Source: Trichobilharzia szidati
Taxonomy: Eukaryota; Platyhelminthes; Trematoda; Strigeidida; Schistosomatidae
Length of the DNA: 64,000 bases
NCBI GenBank assembly: GCA_944472155.2
Contig: OX235272.1
Span: 4,758,354 to 4,822,353 of the forward strand
Direction of reading: 5' to 3'
Position numbers and translations under genes: made by a program. Of the stretch, positions 22,983 to 33,709 are shown piece by piece. A model generated the notes under the pieces. It was given only the letters and a program-made list of their open reading frames with translations. It was not told the origin of the DNA and searched no databases. The first letter of the stretch is position 1, and each line of letters starts with the position of its first letter.

Positions 22983-23129
22983 ACCGTCTTTTGAATAAAA
23001 CTTAGAATTATTTGGCAAATCAGAGGACGAATTTATGATACTCGAAAAGATGTTGACAAAAAAATGGCTACCGTCAGATGTTCATTAACAAATACGAAAG
23101 ATGTGAAGGCTCTAACGCCAAACAGAACA

Positions 23130-23825
23130 CAGTGAGGGAAAAAAGCCTATCTTCATCCAACTCGATTTTAAAGGTGATAATATTGCAGCAATAGTCAACA
23201 GAAGATTAAATACCTCATTAGCCAGAGCCTATCATACATTTAAGTTGATTCCCGTTTATAGGACAACAGTTAAAAGTCGAAAGATGCCCTTCTTATGTTC
23301 AGTATTACTGTGTATATCAATTTACATGTATCTGCTGGAGTAAGTACAATATTGGGAGAACAGAAAGAAGGATACATCTCCAACTTCCTCAGCATGTATC
23401 AGAAAGCCTACGTTTCAAGATCATTCAAAATTATGAATAGGCAAGAGAGCTCGATTCGCCTCAAGTTCACTGAAGCCACTGTTATCCGATGTGGGCTCAG
23501 AAGGAAATAGTTATCAATCTTTCCTTGGCCTGGTAGCTGGATGTCTTTAATACCTCTTTCGCCTGATTACGTAACACTGAAAATTCCATTATGTAGGATT
23601 GTTATTGTTTGGAATTAATTAATGATGTTTATCGTTATTATTATTATTAGCATTGTATGCATACATTGATTTTCTGTTTATACTTGAAGTCTCTGGGGAA
23701 GTATATGCTAAAATTGTTACTGTACATAAACTTAATAATATCTTGAGGCTGTGAGCAGCTGGTATGAAGACAACGAAATAAATGATGGTACCATTTTATT
23801 CTGCACAAACTGTTCTTGCCTTATT
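23130..23825 (+). mobile_element. PLE-C, endonuclease C-terminus and 3' end
   Basis: Parallels 36.7-37.86 kb from GGGAAAAAAGCCTATCTTC through KAYVSRSFKIMNRQESSIRLKF to the tail CAGCTGGTATGAAGACAACG..GGTACC. Frameshifted throughout; its 3' end touches the PLE-B unit at 23826. Confidence 0.65.
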
Positions 23826-24885
23826 AGTTTGTTTATTAGATGTATCGTACAGTGAAACAGTATTATTTACTAGAGGATACAGTTTCAAACACAATTCATC
23901 ATTGTTCATAATCATATCATCAATTATAATCACACAACTTCGAAACTTCAGTTTTATAGTTTTCTCTGTTCTCTCCTATTTGTCGTCACAGGGGTAGAAG
24001 AATTTTCCAGATATCTGGGACGGGTGTTTATTCATTCCTATTTCACGTGTTTGCAGTTGATTCGATAAACAAAGCTTCCGTTATCAATCTCTCCCTCCAC
24101 CCTGTGACATTAGATTTTGCAACTGTCATCTTATCCCATCCAGCCTATAGTATGGTTGTGTGTAATTGCATGTAGTGAGTGCTATAGCAGAACTATGCTC
24201 CAGATTTATTATCTTATTCGAGTCAACTGATCTAGATTTTGCTAGCTTTTTATACCCGGCTAGTTTGACTGCCCCTATTCTACTTCGACCGATGTATTTG
24301 ACCTGAGAATCATTGCAGGCGGGGTATTAGATAAACTAAATTGTTTTGTTTAAAAGACTTCACAGGATTGATCCTTTAACTGACAAAGCTTGTTTCTGAT
24401 TGAGTATGTGTGGGGGTTTGAATGCCAGCCACTTTTATTCCTGCTTTGTTAGGAATTCTGCGTAAGGCTGTTTCCGAGGTTCTTTCCTTGTATGGAATTA
24501 CTAATGATGATTTAGATTCCTTATTGTTGGGAAGGGATAAGATTACAGTTTTAAAGTCTAATGTAACAGTAGGGCGGAGGAAGAGACTGATGTCAACGGA
24601 TGCTTTGTTTATCGAATCAACTGCAAACACGTGAAATAGGAATGAATAAACACCCGTCTCAGATATGTGGAAAATTCTATTATCCCTACGACGACAAATA
24701 GGAGATAAAAAAGAAAACTATGGAACTCAAGTTTCAAAGTCGTGTGATTATAATTGATGACATGATTATGTACAATAAACCGTGCGAGAAACGTCATCCG
24801 GTAAATAATACTGTTTCCTCACTGTGTGATATATCTAATAAACAAACTAACATGGAATTACTTTGTACCACAGCGCCTAAGTTTT
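23826..24885 (-). mobile_element. PLE-B unit with inverted terminal segments (second copy)
   Basis: Same architecture and order as 13082-14190: left end TTTGTTTATTAGATGTATCG, right end CGATTATGTACAAT..GAAACGTCATCCGG and TATATCTAATAAACAAACT. The centre on the minus strand includes SSLVIPYKERTSETALRRIPNKAGI, the connector between PLE RT and endonuclease, better kept than in the 13-kb copy. The left outer end is cut short by the PLE-C tail. Confidence 0.7.
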
Positions 24886-24939
24886 ATAGATATATCAATA
24901 TGTTCTTCCTTTATTGAAATGATGACAAGCAGGGTGTTC

Positions 24940-25070
24940 ACTTCGACCTATTTGGAACTTGTCACCCGGATGTACCCATAATCCTCACTGAGTGAGTGAT
25001 AATGTTCCCGATAAGACTCGAACCAAGAGACTGAACACTTAAGTCCAATTAATCGACTTGAGCGACGGAA
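24940..25070 (-). repeat. Sm-alpha fragment, decayed hammerhead
   Basis: Matches 14230-14390: ACTTCGACCTATTTGGAACTTGTCACCCGGATG on plus, i.e. a worn hammerhead on minus, then the tRNA-like half with GACTCGAACC. Confidence 0.55.
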
Positions 25071-25108
25071 CACACGAATTTATAGCAACTGAAGCATTTA
25101 TTGGCTAA

Positions 25109-25130
25109 TCGAGATATATATATATATATA
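25109..25130. repeat. (AT)n microsatellite
   Basis: A run of alternating A and T. Confidence 0.9.
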
Positions 25131-25344
25131 GGCAGAATACGTCAATCACATTTTAGAATCACAATTTGAACACACCTTCTGTATTGTACTTCTCTACTTT
25201 CCTTTCATTCATTCTATGTTTATTTCTTTTCTTGACCATTATATCCGTTATCAATATTCTTACAGATCATCTAGATGTTTATATCTTTGTCTTTATACTA
25301 CTTATAAATGGTGTCAGTAACACACGCCACGATAATATTCTACA

Positions 25345-25590
25345 AGAGGTGGATTTCGTGGTCTAGCAGTCTAATGAATAACACTTTAGCATTTGATGAA
25401 CGGTGGACAATGGATTCAAGTCTCAGTGAGAACACCACTACTGATTGGGAAGATTGAAGGTATATATCCGGATGACGAGTCCAAAACAGGTCGAAATGCA
25501 TATCCCGGACCCCAGTGCTAATCACTATCTACCAAATAGCATCATGTTAATCCTCAGAAGTCGTCAAAGCCTCAACAAAGGCAAAATATT
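25345..25590 (+). repeat. Sm-alpha SINE with promoter half and worn hammerhead
   Basis: Begins with the tRNA-like GGTGGATTTCGTGGTCTAGC, then TAACACTTTAGCATTTGATG and the B-box position GGATTCAAGTCTC. The ribozyme part (about 25460-25530) reads GGATGACGAGTCC..GGTCGAAATGC..CCGGACCCC; the core is ATGACGA, so probably inactive. The 3' part ends in AACGTGTGACC, where it joins a SINE-B tail. Confidence 0.65.
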
Positions 25591-25599
25591 TCGTTCCAA

Positions 25600-25650
25600 T
25601 CAATCAACGTGTGACCAATCAAATCCCTACACACCAACACTTGAATATCA
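25600..25650 (+). repeat. SINE-B 3' tail fused to Sm-alpha
   Basis: GACCAATCAAATCCCTACAC and CCAACACTTGAA form the SINE-B 3' terminus, here behind an Sm-alpha body. Confidence 0.55.
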
Positions 25651-25654
25651 ATGA

Positions 25655-26030
25655 GATGCTCACTAGTGACTTGCCCTATTCAGGTAGGTAATTGCCTGGG
25701 GTTCTAGTGAGAAGTCGTGGCCAGTAGGGTGCAGCAGGTCGAGCGTGAGGACAAATACTCGCCGAAGACATTGGCTAGGGGTCGCGCTATGTTGTGAATT
25801 GGCAGAAGTTAGAATTCATGGGCTGGCCATTGGATCGGGTCCAGTGGCTTAATGGTCTACGAGCTCGCTGGCCTTGTAACCAGAAGGTCCTGGGTTCGAA
25901 TCCCGGTGAGTGCGTACTGATGAAGAGTCCCAAACTAGGACGAAACAGCTGTCCAGTACTTCCAGGTTTTCCAATGGTTCTCTAACTAATGTCAGCTCAT
26001 GATGAAAATCCTGTAACCAATCAAAATGTT
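25655..26030 (+). repeat. SINE-B, near full length
   Basis: The most complete copy. Order: 5' module with GGGGTTCTAGTGAGAAGTCG and GACATTGGCTAGGGGTCGCG; GAATTGGCAGAAGTTAGAATTC; A box CAGTGGCTTAATGGTC; B box CTGGGTTCGAATCCC; GTACTGATGAAGAGTCCC..AGGACGAAACAGC..CCAGTACTTCC; 3' module CTCATGATGAAAATCCTG. The GTACTG/CAGTAC pair plus GAAA parallel the Sm-alpha hammerhead with a damaged core. Likely pol III transcribed when young. Confidence 0.8.
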
Positions 26031-26109
26031 TAATAGAAAGCCTTTCCATGCTCAAAATTGATACATTAGTTAACTTCTCTGTCATTTCCTGTTTATTTGA
26101 CTGACTCTA

Positions 26110-26860
26110 CCATCATGTATGTCTATCATTTTCTACCACATAGTCCTGTCCCTCCCAAAATGTCTCAGTTCCTCTTTTTAACAAGTGTTTTTAATACAGA
26201 AGGAGAAGTCACTCATCTGCCTGTTTACTAAAAGTCTTGGCGCCAATACTCAGACAAGATAATAAAAATACATGATGATAAGACTACATGAGAAGAGTAC
26301 AACAATAGTGTTCCACTTGTATAGACAATGCTCTACACCAATAATACACACACACGCAAACTACCAGTGACGAAAAAGAAATTGGTATAACCATAAACTT
26401 ATACTTTGTCCATTTATTTTCCTACGCACCCACATATATATCCATTATATTCCACTCATCCACCTGCAAACTCCACCCTCTAGCATACATCATTCAACTG
26501 TCATCTACTCGTGATAACAGGAATTAATGAACAGTTGTTTGTTTGTTTAAATCTACATTCTGTTTGTTGCCAATAGCAACAACAACAACAACAAAAACAC
26601 AACGCGGCAAACCTTTCAAAATATCATAGGAATGAAATTTTTTTTAAAAAAACAATTACAATTAGAACTAATTGAACTACTGAAGAGGATTGAGAGAAAC
26701 AAAAAAAAGCCCATCATAAATACGTAAAGTGGACTTGAATTCACACTATTTAATTGCGGTGTATAGATAAGTCACAGTGTGGATATATTGTTCCTCAGTG
26801 AATTCATTAATTGCGTTGTTTAAAGGTGATACTACTTATTTATTTTTTCTTTTGATGAAG
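26110..26860. repeat. Diverged duplicate block (partner at 17030-17870)
   Basis: See the partner for shared landmarks. This copy has CAACAACAACAACAA and a GTTTGTTTGTTT run that the partner lacks. It follows the SINE-B plus copy as the partner does. Confidence 0.6.
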
Positions 26861-27149
26861 AAATACGCATTTTCCCAACTCTCTCTTAGTTAATTAATTT
26901 AAACGACCATGAAAGTCATTTGAGATATTTATGCGTTGTTATACTTAAATGATATTCAAGTGTTTCAATGAATTTGTTTAATTAAATACGGACGTTGGAT
27001 AATATAATTGTACGGCTTTCTTCACCTATCTGGACAACATGCCGAAGGATAACTTCACTACAGGGTTAGCTTTCGAAACTCTTCATTGAAGTGTGGCATA
27101 GAAAGGCAATACAACAACAACATAAAAATCATTTCCACTTGAGGTATAA

Positions 27150-27670
27150 GCCACTTCCTGCATCTCAGTACTGTAGAATTTTAACCCTCTCCCATCCATT
27201 CTATTGGGTTGTTGTGTGTTAATGCATGCAGTGCAACTGCTGAGTTCTTTTCTCAATTACTTATCTTTGTGTGACCAATTATTCGTAACTTAGCTAAATT
27301 CTTATGTTCCGACAATCTGATTACCCACGATCTACTAGTTTGACCTAAATGGTTGACCTCGCTCACAGTCATTGAAAGGTATTTTGTAAATTATATTATT
27401 TTGTCTAATTGGGTCAACCGACAGGGTCCTTTAGCCTATAGAGCTTGTCCTACCTGAGTGAGTTTGTAGGTTTAAATGTCACTCTAATTCCTCCTTTGTT
27501 GTCCCCTCGTTATATGGTAGAACTACTGTATGTGCTTATATTCTCTCTTATTTATGTTGTCATGATTAGTTTTGCCACTTTTCTGATCTTCTTAATGAAT
27601 TTTATAGGATAGTTAGTTATTTAACACCAACCAGTTATTCTTCTATCTGTTTTATTTATACTAAAACAGA
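27150..27670 (-). mobile_element. PLE-B fragment (connector and GIY-YIG)
   Basis: Minus-strand match to 44.5-45.0 and 62.15-62.5 kb: TTAACCCTCTCCCATCC, GCACTGCATGCATTAACACA on minus, CGACAGGGTCCTTTAGCC and TTAATGAATTTTATAGGATAG. The frames are broken. Confidence 0.65.
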
Positions 27671-28450
27671 GCCTTAGGAATGCGGTAAAAAGAGCATTTC
27701 TTCCTGTTGAATTACACTGTGTCTTCAAAACCACTCCCATTTTGCGTTCGGGAGTAAAAAATAGACTGCCTAATTTCGCCTCTTCCATGTGCATCTACCA
27801 ATTTAACTGCTCCTGTGGAGTGAGCCAGTTACATAGGCCGTACAATTAGGCGTGTTTCTCGTCGAATTTCTGAACATCACCCTTCGTGGTTAAGCAAAGG
27901 ACAAACTAAATCTATTCGCAGCCCTATTTTATATCACCTTGTGGATACAGAACACAAGATTGACGTTAACCATACTTTCAGGGTCATTTGCCGCATACCT
28001 ACGAATCTCAATTTCGCCTTAAGAGTTCGACTACTAAATATTGCTGAGGCTGTGGGGAACCGTATTAACAAGCCTAATTTGTGCATCCAAAAGAAGTTAG
28101 TTCAGACATTATCCATCCTTACCTTAGCCATCTAGGTTTGAATTATCCTGAATTTTTGTGGAATTTTCCTAATTTTAGTCGATATTCTATTCGCTACTAA
28201 ATCTTTATTATTATTATTTAAGGATCTTTAATGAACTGTAATTCCATTGTGATCATACTTAACAAATCGATATTATTTAAAAGACACTAATATTGTTATT
28301 GACTACTAATCTAGAATATTCTATGTATATAAACATATATATGCATGTAATTGTAGAGCCAGAAGAGGAAATTATCGAAAAGGATATTCTTTGCTCAATT
28401 ATTTTGTGTTTTATAGATGTCTGAATGAATATTTTTGCTACATATATATG
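27670..28450 (+). mobile_element. Penelope-like element, GIY-YIG endonuclease and 3' end
   Basis: Codes LPNFASSMCIYQFNCSCG (start of the GIY-YIG domain), after a one-base shift RTIRRVSRRISEH, WLSKGQTKSIRSPILYHLVD, then TEHKIDVNHTFRVICRIPTN and INKPNLCIQKKLVQT. This is the same subfamily as the minus copy at 58.4-59.05 kb. The expected Y-I-G run is disturbed by a small insertion near 27825. The tail carries a hammerhead-like RNA (28351-28400). Confidence 0.75.
28351..28400 (+). ncRNA. Hammerhead-like RNA at the PLE 3' end
   Basis: Stem I GAGC with GCTC (extended by TAATT/AATTA across a GTA bulge), core CAGAAGA (one change from CTGAAGA), a region closing on TTATC, GAAA, stem III AAGGA/TTCTT with TA loop, then TTT before GCTC, an NUH site. 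It matches 58418-58464 with paired changes in stem III. Confidence 0.5.
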
Positions 28451-28519
28451 TGTTTTTACTCAATAAAAATGTCCATTATCAAGTCTCTTGCCTTCTCCTA
28501 TTACAACAAACGTGAATAT

Positions 28520-28700
28520 TAATACAACTTTGGTCACGAAGTGACATCAGTCGTAGTCTGGGACTCACCAACAGTATGCACACATGACCATACCAGGGAC
28601 CGGACCCATGACTTTTACATAACGAGACAAGCATGTTATCACTCAGCCAGTGAATACACCGTTTCACGTATGAAGACAATGCTCACCGGTGACAGAATAT
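28520..28700 (-). repeat. Possible SINE-B relative
   Basis: Minus strand has GTCATGGGTCCGGTCCCTGG and a GGCTGAGTGATAACATGC A-box-like part. Weak match. Confidence 0.3.
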
Positions 28701-28903
28701 GTAATTCATAAGAGATTAAATTCCAACTCAAATCCTGAACGGTCAACGTCCTCAGTCAGTAAGTAGCCTAAACGTCATCGGTACTCAATGTTGAAAAGTC
28801 CTAAGCTAGGACCACTCAACTGGTTCTGATTAATATCGTTTCGTAACAAAACAACCATAAAACTAGAGGTTACTAAAGTAATCAGAAAATTAAAAAAACT
28901 GAC

Positions 28904-29372
28904 CCAAAATAAATGTATCAGTAATCGATTGAATTGTGTCATCTGCAGACGTTCATCTGGATTCAATTTGATAGCTGAAGATACTAAAGTTGATAGATTA
29001 CCAGGATTACTATAACATTCAGTAAATATTTCATGTTTCTCTTGGGATTTCATTAAAATAAACTGAATCACTCTACCAAAACTGAATACATCACTAGCTG
29101 TACACGGTTTAATTGTTTGTTTTAATTCATCAATTGAAATGGTTTGTAGTGCCATTAAAAAGTTGGGGAATTTAAATAAGGCTTTTGTTGAGTCATATAA
29201 TTCTGGCGGTAACCAATCAGTTAAGCAATTTGATGGTAGATAATATACACCAAGAATTAAATTGAATACTGATGAGAGATGAGGGACTCTCGAAGTAGAA
29301 TTCAACTTGGATTTATTGACTATTGAATCATCTGAATAGTAATGATCTTCGGTTGAAGTATTTTCATAATTT
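28904..29372 (-). CDS. Exon of TEX14-like pseudokinase gene (activation segment and C-lobe)
   Basis: A 469-base exon (one base plus 156 codons) after CTTTATATTACAG and before a GG/GTCAGT donor. Order of motifs: an acidic, Tyr-rich insert (TEDHYYSDDS) in the activation-segment region; DWLPPELYDS, replacing the APE motif; SDVFSFGRVIQFIL, helix F with its conserved Asp and Gly; and NPDERLQMTQFNRLL, the subdomain XI Arg and final helix. The fold is thus complete although catalysis is not expected. Its first base completes the split Glu codon of the previous exon. The ORF continues past the donor into intron for about 40 codons and those residues should not be counted. Confidence 0.85.
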
Positions 29373-29779
29373 CTGTAATATAAAGAAGAATAAATGCAAT
29401 TTTAGTATGTATCTATCAATCTATTTAAAGCATAAAAGTGATACAAAGAAACCTGCATCCCACTTATCATCACCACACACACAGAGTTAGTCAGCTAGTT
29501 AGACGTCAGCTACTCAGAACAGATATTTCACTAGCCATGCTTTTAGTGCCGATACTAATTCCCGATTCCCCAGGCTGTCTTAGGTGTAGCGTGACTGAAA
29601 AGTAGAACCCACCAGCCGAAAGGCGACCACCTAAACCAATGAGACACATGTTTCTCTATCTACCACAAATTTTGGTGTGGAATAGTCAGACCATCAGATA
29701 AAGACTTTTGTGACTGTTGATAAGTTGACTGGTTAGTCTATTACTCAAATATCTGAAAGTGTCATTACCAGAAATATGA

Positions 29780-30835
29780 AATTATGAAGGTTACTCATCA
29801 CTATCCAGCAAAGAACCTGATCTCCTTTTCGGCCTTCGAAGTGGGGACGGGAGTAAGACAAGGCTGCCTATTATCGCCAATGATTTTCCTGATTGCAGTA
29901 GACTGGATAATGCGACAGACAGCGGCGGGCATTGAGGAAACAGGAATAAAATGGACACACACAAAAAACTTGGAGGATCTGGACTTCGCCGATGATATAC
30001 GTCTGATTTCCCACAAACTGGAAGATATGCAAGCGAAAAGCAACAAGTTCGCAGAAGAAGCATCCAGAGAAGATAGGACTTCAGGTGAACATAGAGAAAA
30101 AAGAGGTGATGAAGATTCCCGGCCAACACCACCAACAGCAACAACAACAAAAGACAACAACCAGCATAAATTGAAGGAACCTGAAAGAAGCAACCTCTTT
30201 TACCTAAATGAGTAGCATCGTTTCAACTACACGTTGACGGAACTGACGAGAATATCAAAGCAAGAATCGGAAAAGCAAGACAAGCTTTCACTACTCTCAA
30301 GTCTGTGTGGAGGTCAACAGCACTCAGCATGAAAAATAAGATTCGGATTTTCAACTCCAATTTGAAGTCAGTCAGTGCTACTCACTATACGGATCAGAGA
30401 CTTGGCCAGTGAGTCATAAAGAGCATTTCAAACAAACTACAGACCTCCATTAACAGTTGTCTTCGCTCAGTGCCACTCAAGATCAGATGGCCGGCCAGAA
30501 AAGATCAGCAACAGGGATCTCTGGGAGCGAACCAACCAGGAACCGATTGTGAAACAAATATGCAGAAAGAAATGGAGATGAATTGGCCATACTCTGAGGA
30601 AACCCTCAAGTGACATCACTAGACAAGCCATTGCTCGAGTGGAACCCGACTGTATTGGAAGCGGCGAGTTGGTCGTCAGTGTAAGGGTGACTTGGAGGAG
30701 GTATTGTGAAGAGGAGATGAAAACGTGTAAGCAGACCTGGAGCCAGGTGAAGACTCTAGCGGAGAACCGAACGCAATGGAGACGCATGGCTGAAGCCCTA
30801 TGTTCCTCTAGGAATTAAAGGATACAATAATAATA
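29780..30835 (+). mobile_element. RTE-A copy, RT fingers/palm end to tail
   Basis: Starts near the RT GVRQGCLLSPMIFLIAVDWIM motif and keeps LDFADDIRLISHKLEDMQAK, the catalytic FADD box, in frame. A shift follows at ASREDRTSGEHREK where other copies read ASKIGLQVNIEET. Ends AGGAATTAAAGGATACAATAATAAT. 30214-30821 is repeated exactly, inverted, at 31612-32219. Confidence 0.85.
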
Positions 30836-32219
30836 TAAGCACATTAGAGTCAGACAGAATGGTAATTTTTCTGAACATCAAAAGCAGAAATCTTCGAATC
30901 TTTCGCGTGCGATTCTCTCCTGTAAAATTCAGGTAAGATGATGCTGCAGGACTAGACTACATTGACTCATTCCTAGCTTAAATGGTAGACAGGGGTGAAT
31001 TGATGGCGGAGTGTGTTGAACAATTCACTTACTCGGGAATTTGCAACAACCGGCGCCAGGGACAAGAAGGAAAGATGGCTCAGCATGCGTAACACATGCC
31101 ACAGTCATCTTAACGAATGTAAATCCACTACCTCACCGAATAATTCACCATATAACATCACTTAACACGGGAGACAAATAGACATTTGTAGTCAAGGATA
31201 ACTAGTCTCCCTTCCGGTCTTCCCCTTTCAATGGCCACCTCTCACAGACATAAAGAAGGAGAGAAGAATGAACTGTTGTGCAATACACGCGTCCTTTGAT
31301 TGATAGCCAACTGCATATCATAACTACGTTAGAGATAAGGAAGGCTGGCGAATTCCCCATGTGACTTTATATCTGCGCTGAGATTCTATCAGCAGTCATC
31401 AGCCCATTAGGGTTGGTACAACTTCCCAAATAAGCGAAGTAGACGACACTCCTTCTATAATTACACTAGGAATCAGTGTAGGCCAGTCCGGTAGCATTAT
31501 CTTGCAACTAACGGAGACAGTTCTGCACAATGTGTGTGCAGTTAACAAGTCAATAACTTGGCTTTAATTGTTTTTAGTTATAAAAGGAAAGCTTTATTAT
31601 TATAATTGTTTCCTTTAATTCCTAGAGGAACATAGGGCTTCAGCCATGCGTCTCCATTGCGTTCGGTTCTCCGCTAGAGTCTTCACCTGGCTCCAGGTCT
31701 GCTTACACGTTTTCATCTCCTCTTCACAATACCTCCTCCAAGTCACCCTTACACTGACGACCAACTCGCCGCTTCCAATACAGTCGGGTTCCACTCGAGC
31801 AATGGCTTGTCTAGTGATGTCACTTGAGGGTTTCCTCAGAGTATGGCCAATTCATCTCCATTTCTTTCTGCATATTTGTTTCACAATCGGTTCCTGGTTG
31901 GTTCGCTCCCAGAGATCCCTGTTGCTGATCTTTTCTGGCCGGCCATCTGATCTTGAGTGGCACTGAGCGAAGACAACTGTTAATGGAGGTCTGTAGTTTG
32001 TTTGAAATGCTCTTTATGACTCACTGGCCAAGTCTCTGATCCGTATAGTGAGTAGCACTGACTGACTTCAAATTGGAGTTGAAAATCCGAATCTTATTTT
32101 TCATGCTGAGTGCTGTTGACCTCCACACAGACTTGAGAGTAGTGAAAGCTTGTCTTGCTTTTCCGATTCTTGCTTTGATATTCTCGTCAGTTCCGTCAAC
32201 GTGTAGTTGAAACGATGCT
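30214..32219. repeat. Exact inverted repeat: 608-bp arms, 790-bp spacer
   Basis: Left arm 30214-30821 and right arm 31612-32219 are reverse complements with no indel: every landmark pair sums to 62433, and the 106-codon antisense ORF is identical in both. The arms are RTE-A 3' sequence. The spacer (30822-31611) contains an AGGACTAGACTACATTGACTC segment and GAACAATTCACTTACTCGGG, perhaps a worn RT of another family; otherwise nothing recognised. Confidence 0.9.
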
Positions 32220-32225
32220 TCCCAA
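31590..32225 (-). mobile_element. RTE-A copy, 3' end (right arm of the inverted repeat)
   Basis: Minus-strand copy from AGCATCGTTTCAACTACACG to the tail AATTAAAGGAAACAATTATAA. Identical to the left arm over 608 bases, although other RTE-A copies in the window differ at many positions. Confidence 0.85.
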
Positions 32226-32489
32226 GTAGTTATAAAAGGAAGGCTGTGGGTAAGATGTTATCTTCAGATTGCTGCAAGTTCAGGTTAATACCAATCGAAA
32301 GATGGATAACAGAAGTTTATTTAGGCGTTTTATAGGGATTTCGATAAATTTCAATGCTGCTGGACAGACGTTTCGTCGTCATTTGTACATCTTCTATAGT
32401 CTCCACCCAAAACTCTCTCAAATGATCGAACCCATCGCCATCAAGTTCCAAGTGGAATCAAGAATTAAAAGAGATTAAAATTCGCCGGC

Positions 32490-32690
32490 CATTGAATTCC
32501 ATCGCAGTGACTAAATAGTCAACTAACCAGCTGCTGTCGTAATCTGCAGCTCCTGGATTCGGATCCAAGTGAAGTCTTTCGTGCTCAATGTTGAAGTACT
32601 CCAAACTACATGTATCTCTTCACTAACCGATACCGGATGACGACGAAACCCACATCGAACCACTCAAAGTAAAAGATGGTGAATCACAAT
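32490..32690 (+). repeat. SINE-B-like, degenerate
   Basis: CATCGCAGTGACTAAATAGTC (A-box position), CTCCTGGATTCGGATCC (B box), TGAAGTACTCCAAAC and CTAACCGATACC follow SINE-B order. Confidence 0.4.
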
Positions 32691-32894
32691 GCTGAAGTAA
32701 ATGTTTGATTTTCCACATAAAATGTGCCGAATAACCACATTTGTCTCCTGTGTGTTCGTTCAGGTTCACCTTCAAGTCAATCGTGATTCGAACATGGAAT
32801 CTATTAGCTAAAAGTCAGTTACTGAAGCTAATTAGACACACCTCTATGTGGCTTTCAGTAATAATAATAATAACAGTAACTGAAATAAGCTTAC

Positions 32895-33067
32895 TCAATA
32901 TATTGGGCGTATTCAAAATTCCCCAGCTTGGCTTTATCCACTGCATACAAGTGTACAGCATACGGAGTAATCCCACAATGAACAATACCAGAGGAATGTA
33001 GAAACACCAGAGCTTCAGATATTTGATAGGATATAATGAGTACTGATAGGGTAGAAAATTTATTGTG
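32895..33067 (-). CDS. Exon of TEX14-like pseudokinase gene (catalytic-loop and DFG region, degenerate)
   Basis: A 173-base exon between TTTATTTTCAG and a GTAAGC donor, 57 codons plus two bases. It reads ISEALVFLHSSGIVHCGI, matching helix alphaE plus the catalytic loop (HRDL in active kinases, here HCGI), then TPYAVHLYAVDKAKLGNFE, matching beta7-beta8 and the DFG site (here GNF). Both the catalytic Asp and the metal-binding Asp are therefore absent. The residues around it resemble the TEX14 family of inactive kinases as I remember them (YAVH after the loop, then a LE/FEY pair), which is why I name that family; this is from memory, not a search. The long ORF in this place reads a different frame. 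Confidence 0.85.
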
Positions 33068-33124
33068 CTGAAAATAAACAACAAAAAAACAGTAAAAAAA
33101 AATGCACTAAACATAAATATCTTA

Positions 33125-33330
33125 CAGGTTACTATGTGGCTAACAGTAAATTGAAAGATATGAGTTTCGTCCTATCTAGGACTCATCAACCGGATGTGCT
33201 TGGATGCCATTCCGCACCCGATAGTATCATATGCCTTCAAATAATAAGCACCAGAGTTGGCGCTTGTAAATTACACCATTCTAGGGAGAAATCGACTACA
33301 GCTTCCCTTGAAACGCCTGATGTATCCAGG
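33125..33330 (-). repeat. Sm-alpha-like fragment with hammerhead strands
   Basis: Minus strand reads CACATCCGG, TTGATGA, stem II GTCCTAGATAGGAC, GAAA. Stem II is perfect, but the downstream strand needed for stem I is lost. It lies just upstream of an exon of the host gene. Confidence 0.5.
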
Positions 33331-33709
33331 TCCTAGTGTGAAATTTACTCGATATCAAGCTAGATAGTTTGGAGGGCTAACACTGATGCTTGACATGAAT
33401 GATCTCAAACTTTCAAGTAAAACCAAAATATATCGGCTTCTAAAGGAAATTGATGAATTTTCACCTCGAACTGCGAAATTGTCAAATGGCGAATCAACCA
33501 AGTGACTAGCCAGAATACGAGTTGTTTAAACCAATATAAGTGACCAAGATAATTTTTGACTAGATATGAGGGAACAATGTCCTTCAGGGGGTTTAAATTC
33601 CTTTAGTTTGGCTAGTGAGTACTACAATTTCTTGTGAATGGTCTCGAACTACTGATAACAATAAGTAGTATGCATCAAAACAGTAAATATGCCATTCAGT
33701 CTCGTATTA

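Larger units (their letters stand above)
22284..23000 (-). mobile_element. Penelope-like unit with inverted ends and GIY-YIG C-terminus
   Basis: Ends are inverted repeats (GGTTGCAGCGAAGAAAATTT at left, AAATTTTCTTCGCTGCAACC at right) that each hold a hammerhead-like hairpin. The minus-strand centre codes SFKTIYKIRSNPPKGVKLRHL and IVEALVI, the C-terminal part of the PLE endonuclease, with frameshifts on both sides. Not intact. Confidence 0.65.
20903..28903 (-). other. Repeat-filled intron
   Basis: About 8 kb between a GTCAGT donor and a TTTACAG acceptor, built mainly of Penelope-like units (21.0-21.7, 22.3-23.0, 23.1-24.9 and 27.2-28.5 kb), an Sm-alpha copy, a full SINE-B and a diverged duplicate of sequence from 17 kb. 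Confidence 0.65.
29373..32894 (-). other. Intron containing the exact inverted repeat
   Basis: About 3.5 kb between a GTAAGC donor and a TATTACAG acceptor, so the inverted RTE pair at 30.2-32.2 kb would be transcribed inside this intron as a long hairpin. 29.4-29.78 kb shows nothing I recognise. Confidence 0.7.

Noticed and set aside
30467..31966. Identical 106-codon ORFs on opposite strands (30467-30787 and 31646-31966)
   Set aside because: They are antisense shadows of RTE-A C-terminal coding sequence inside the two arms of the inverted repeat, not genes.
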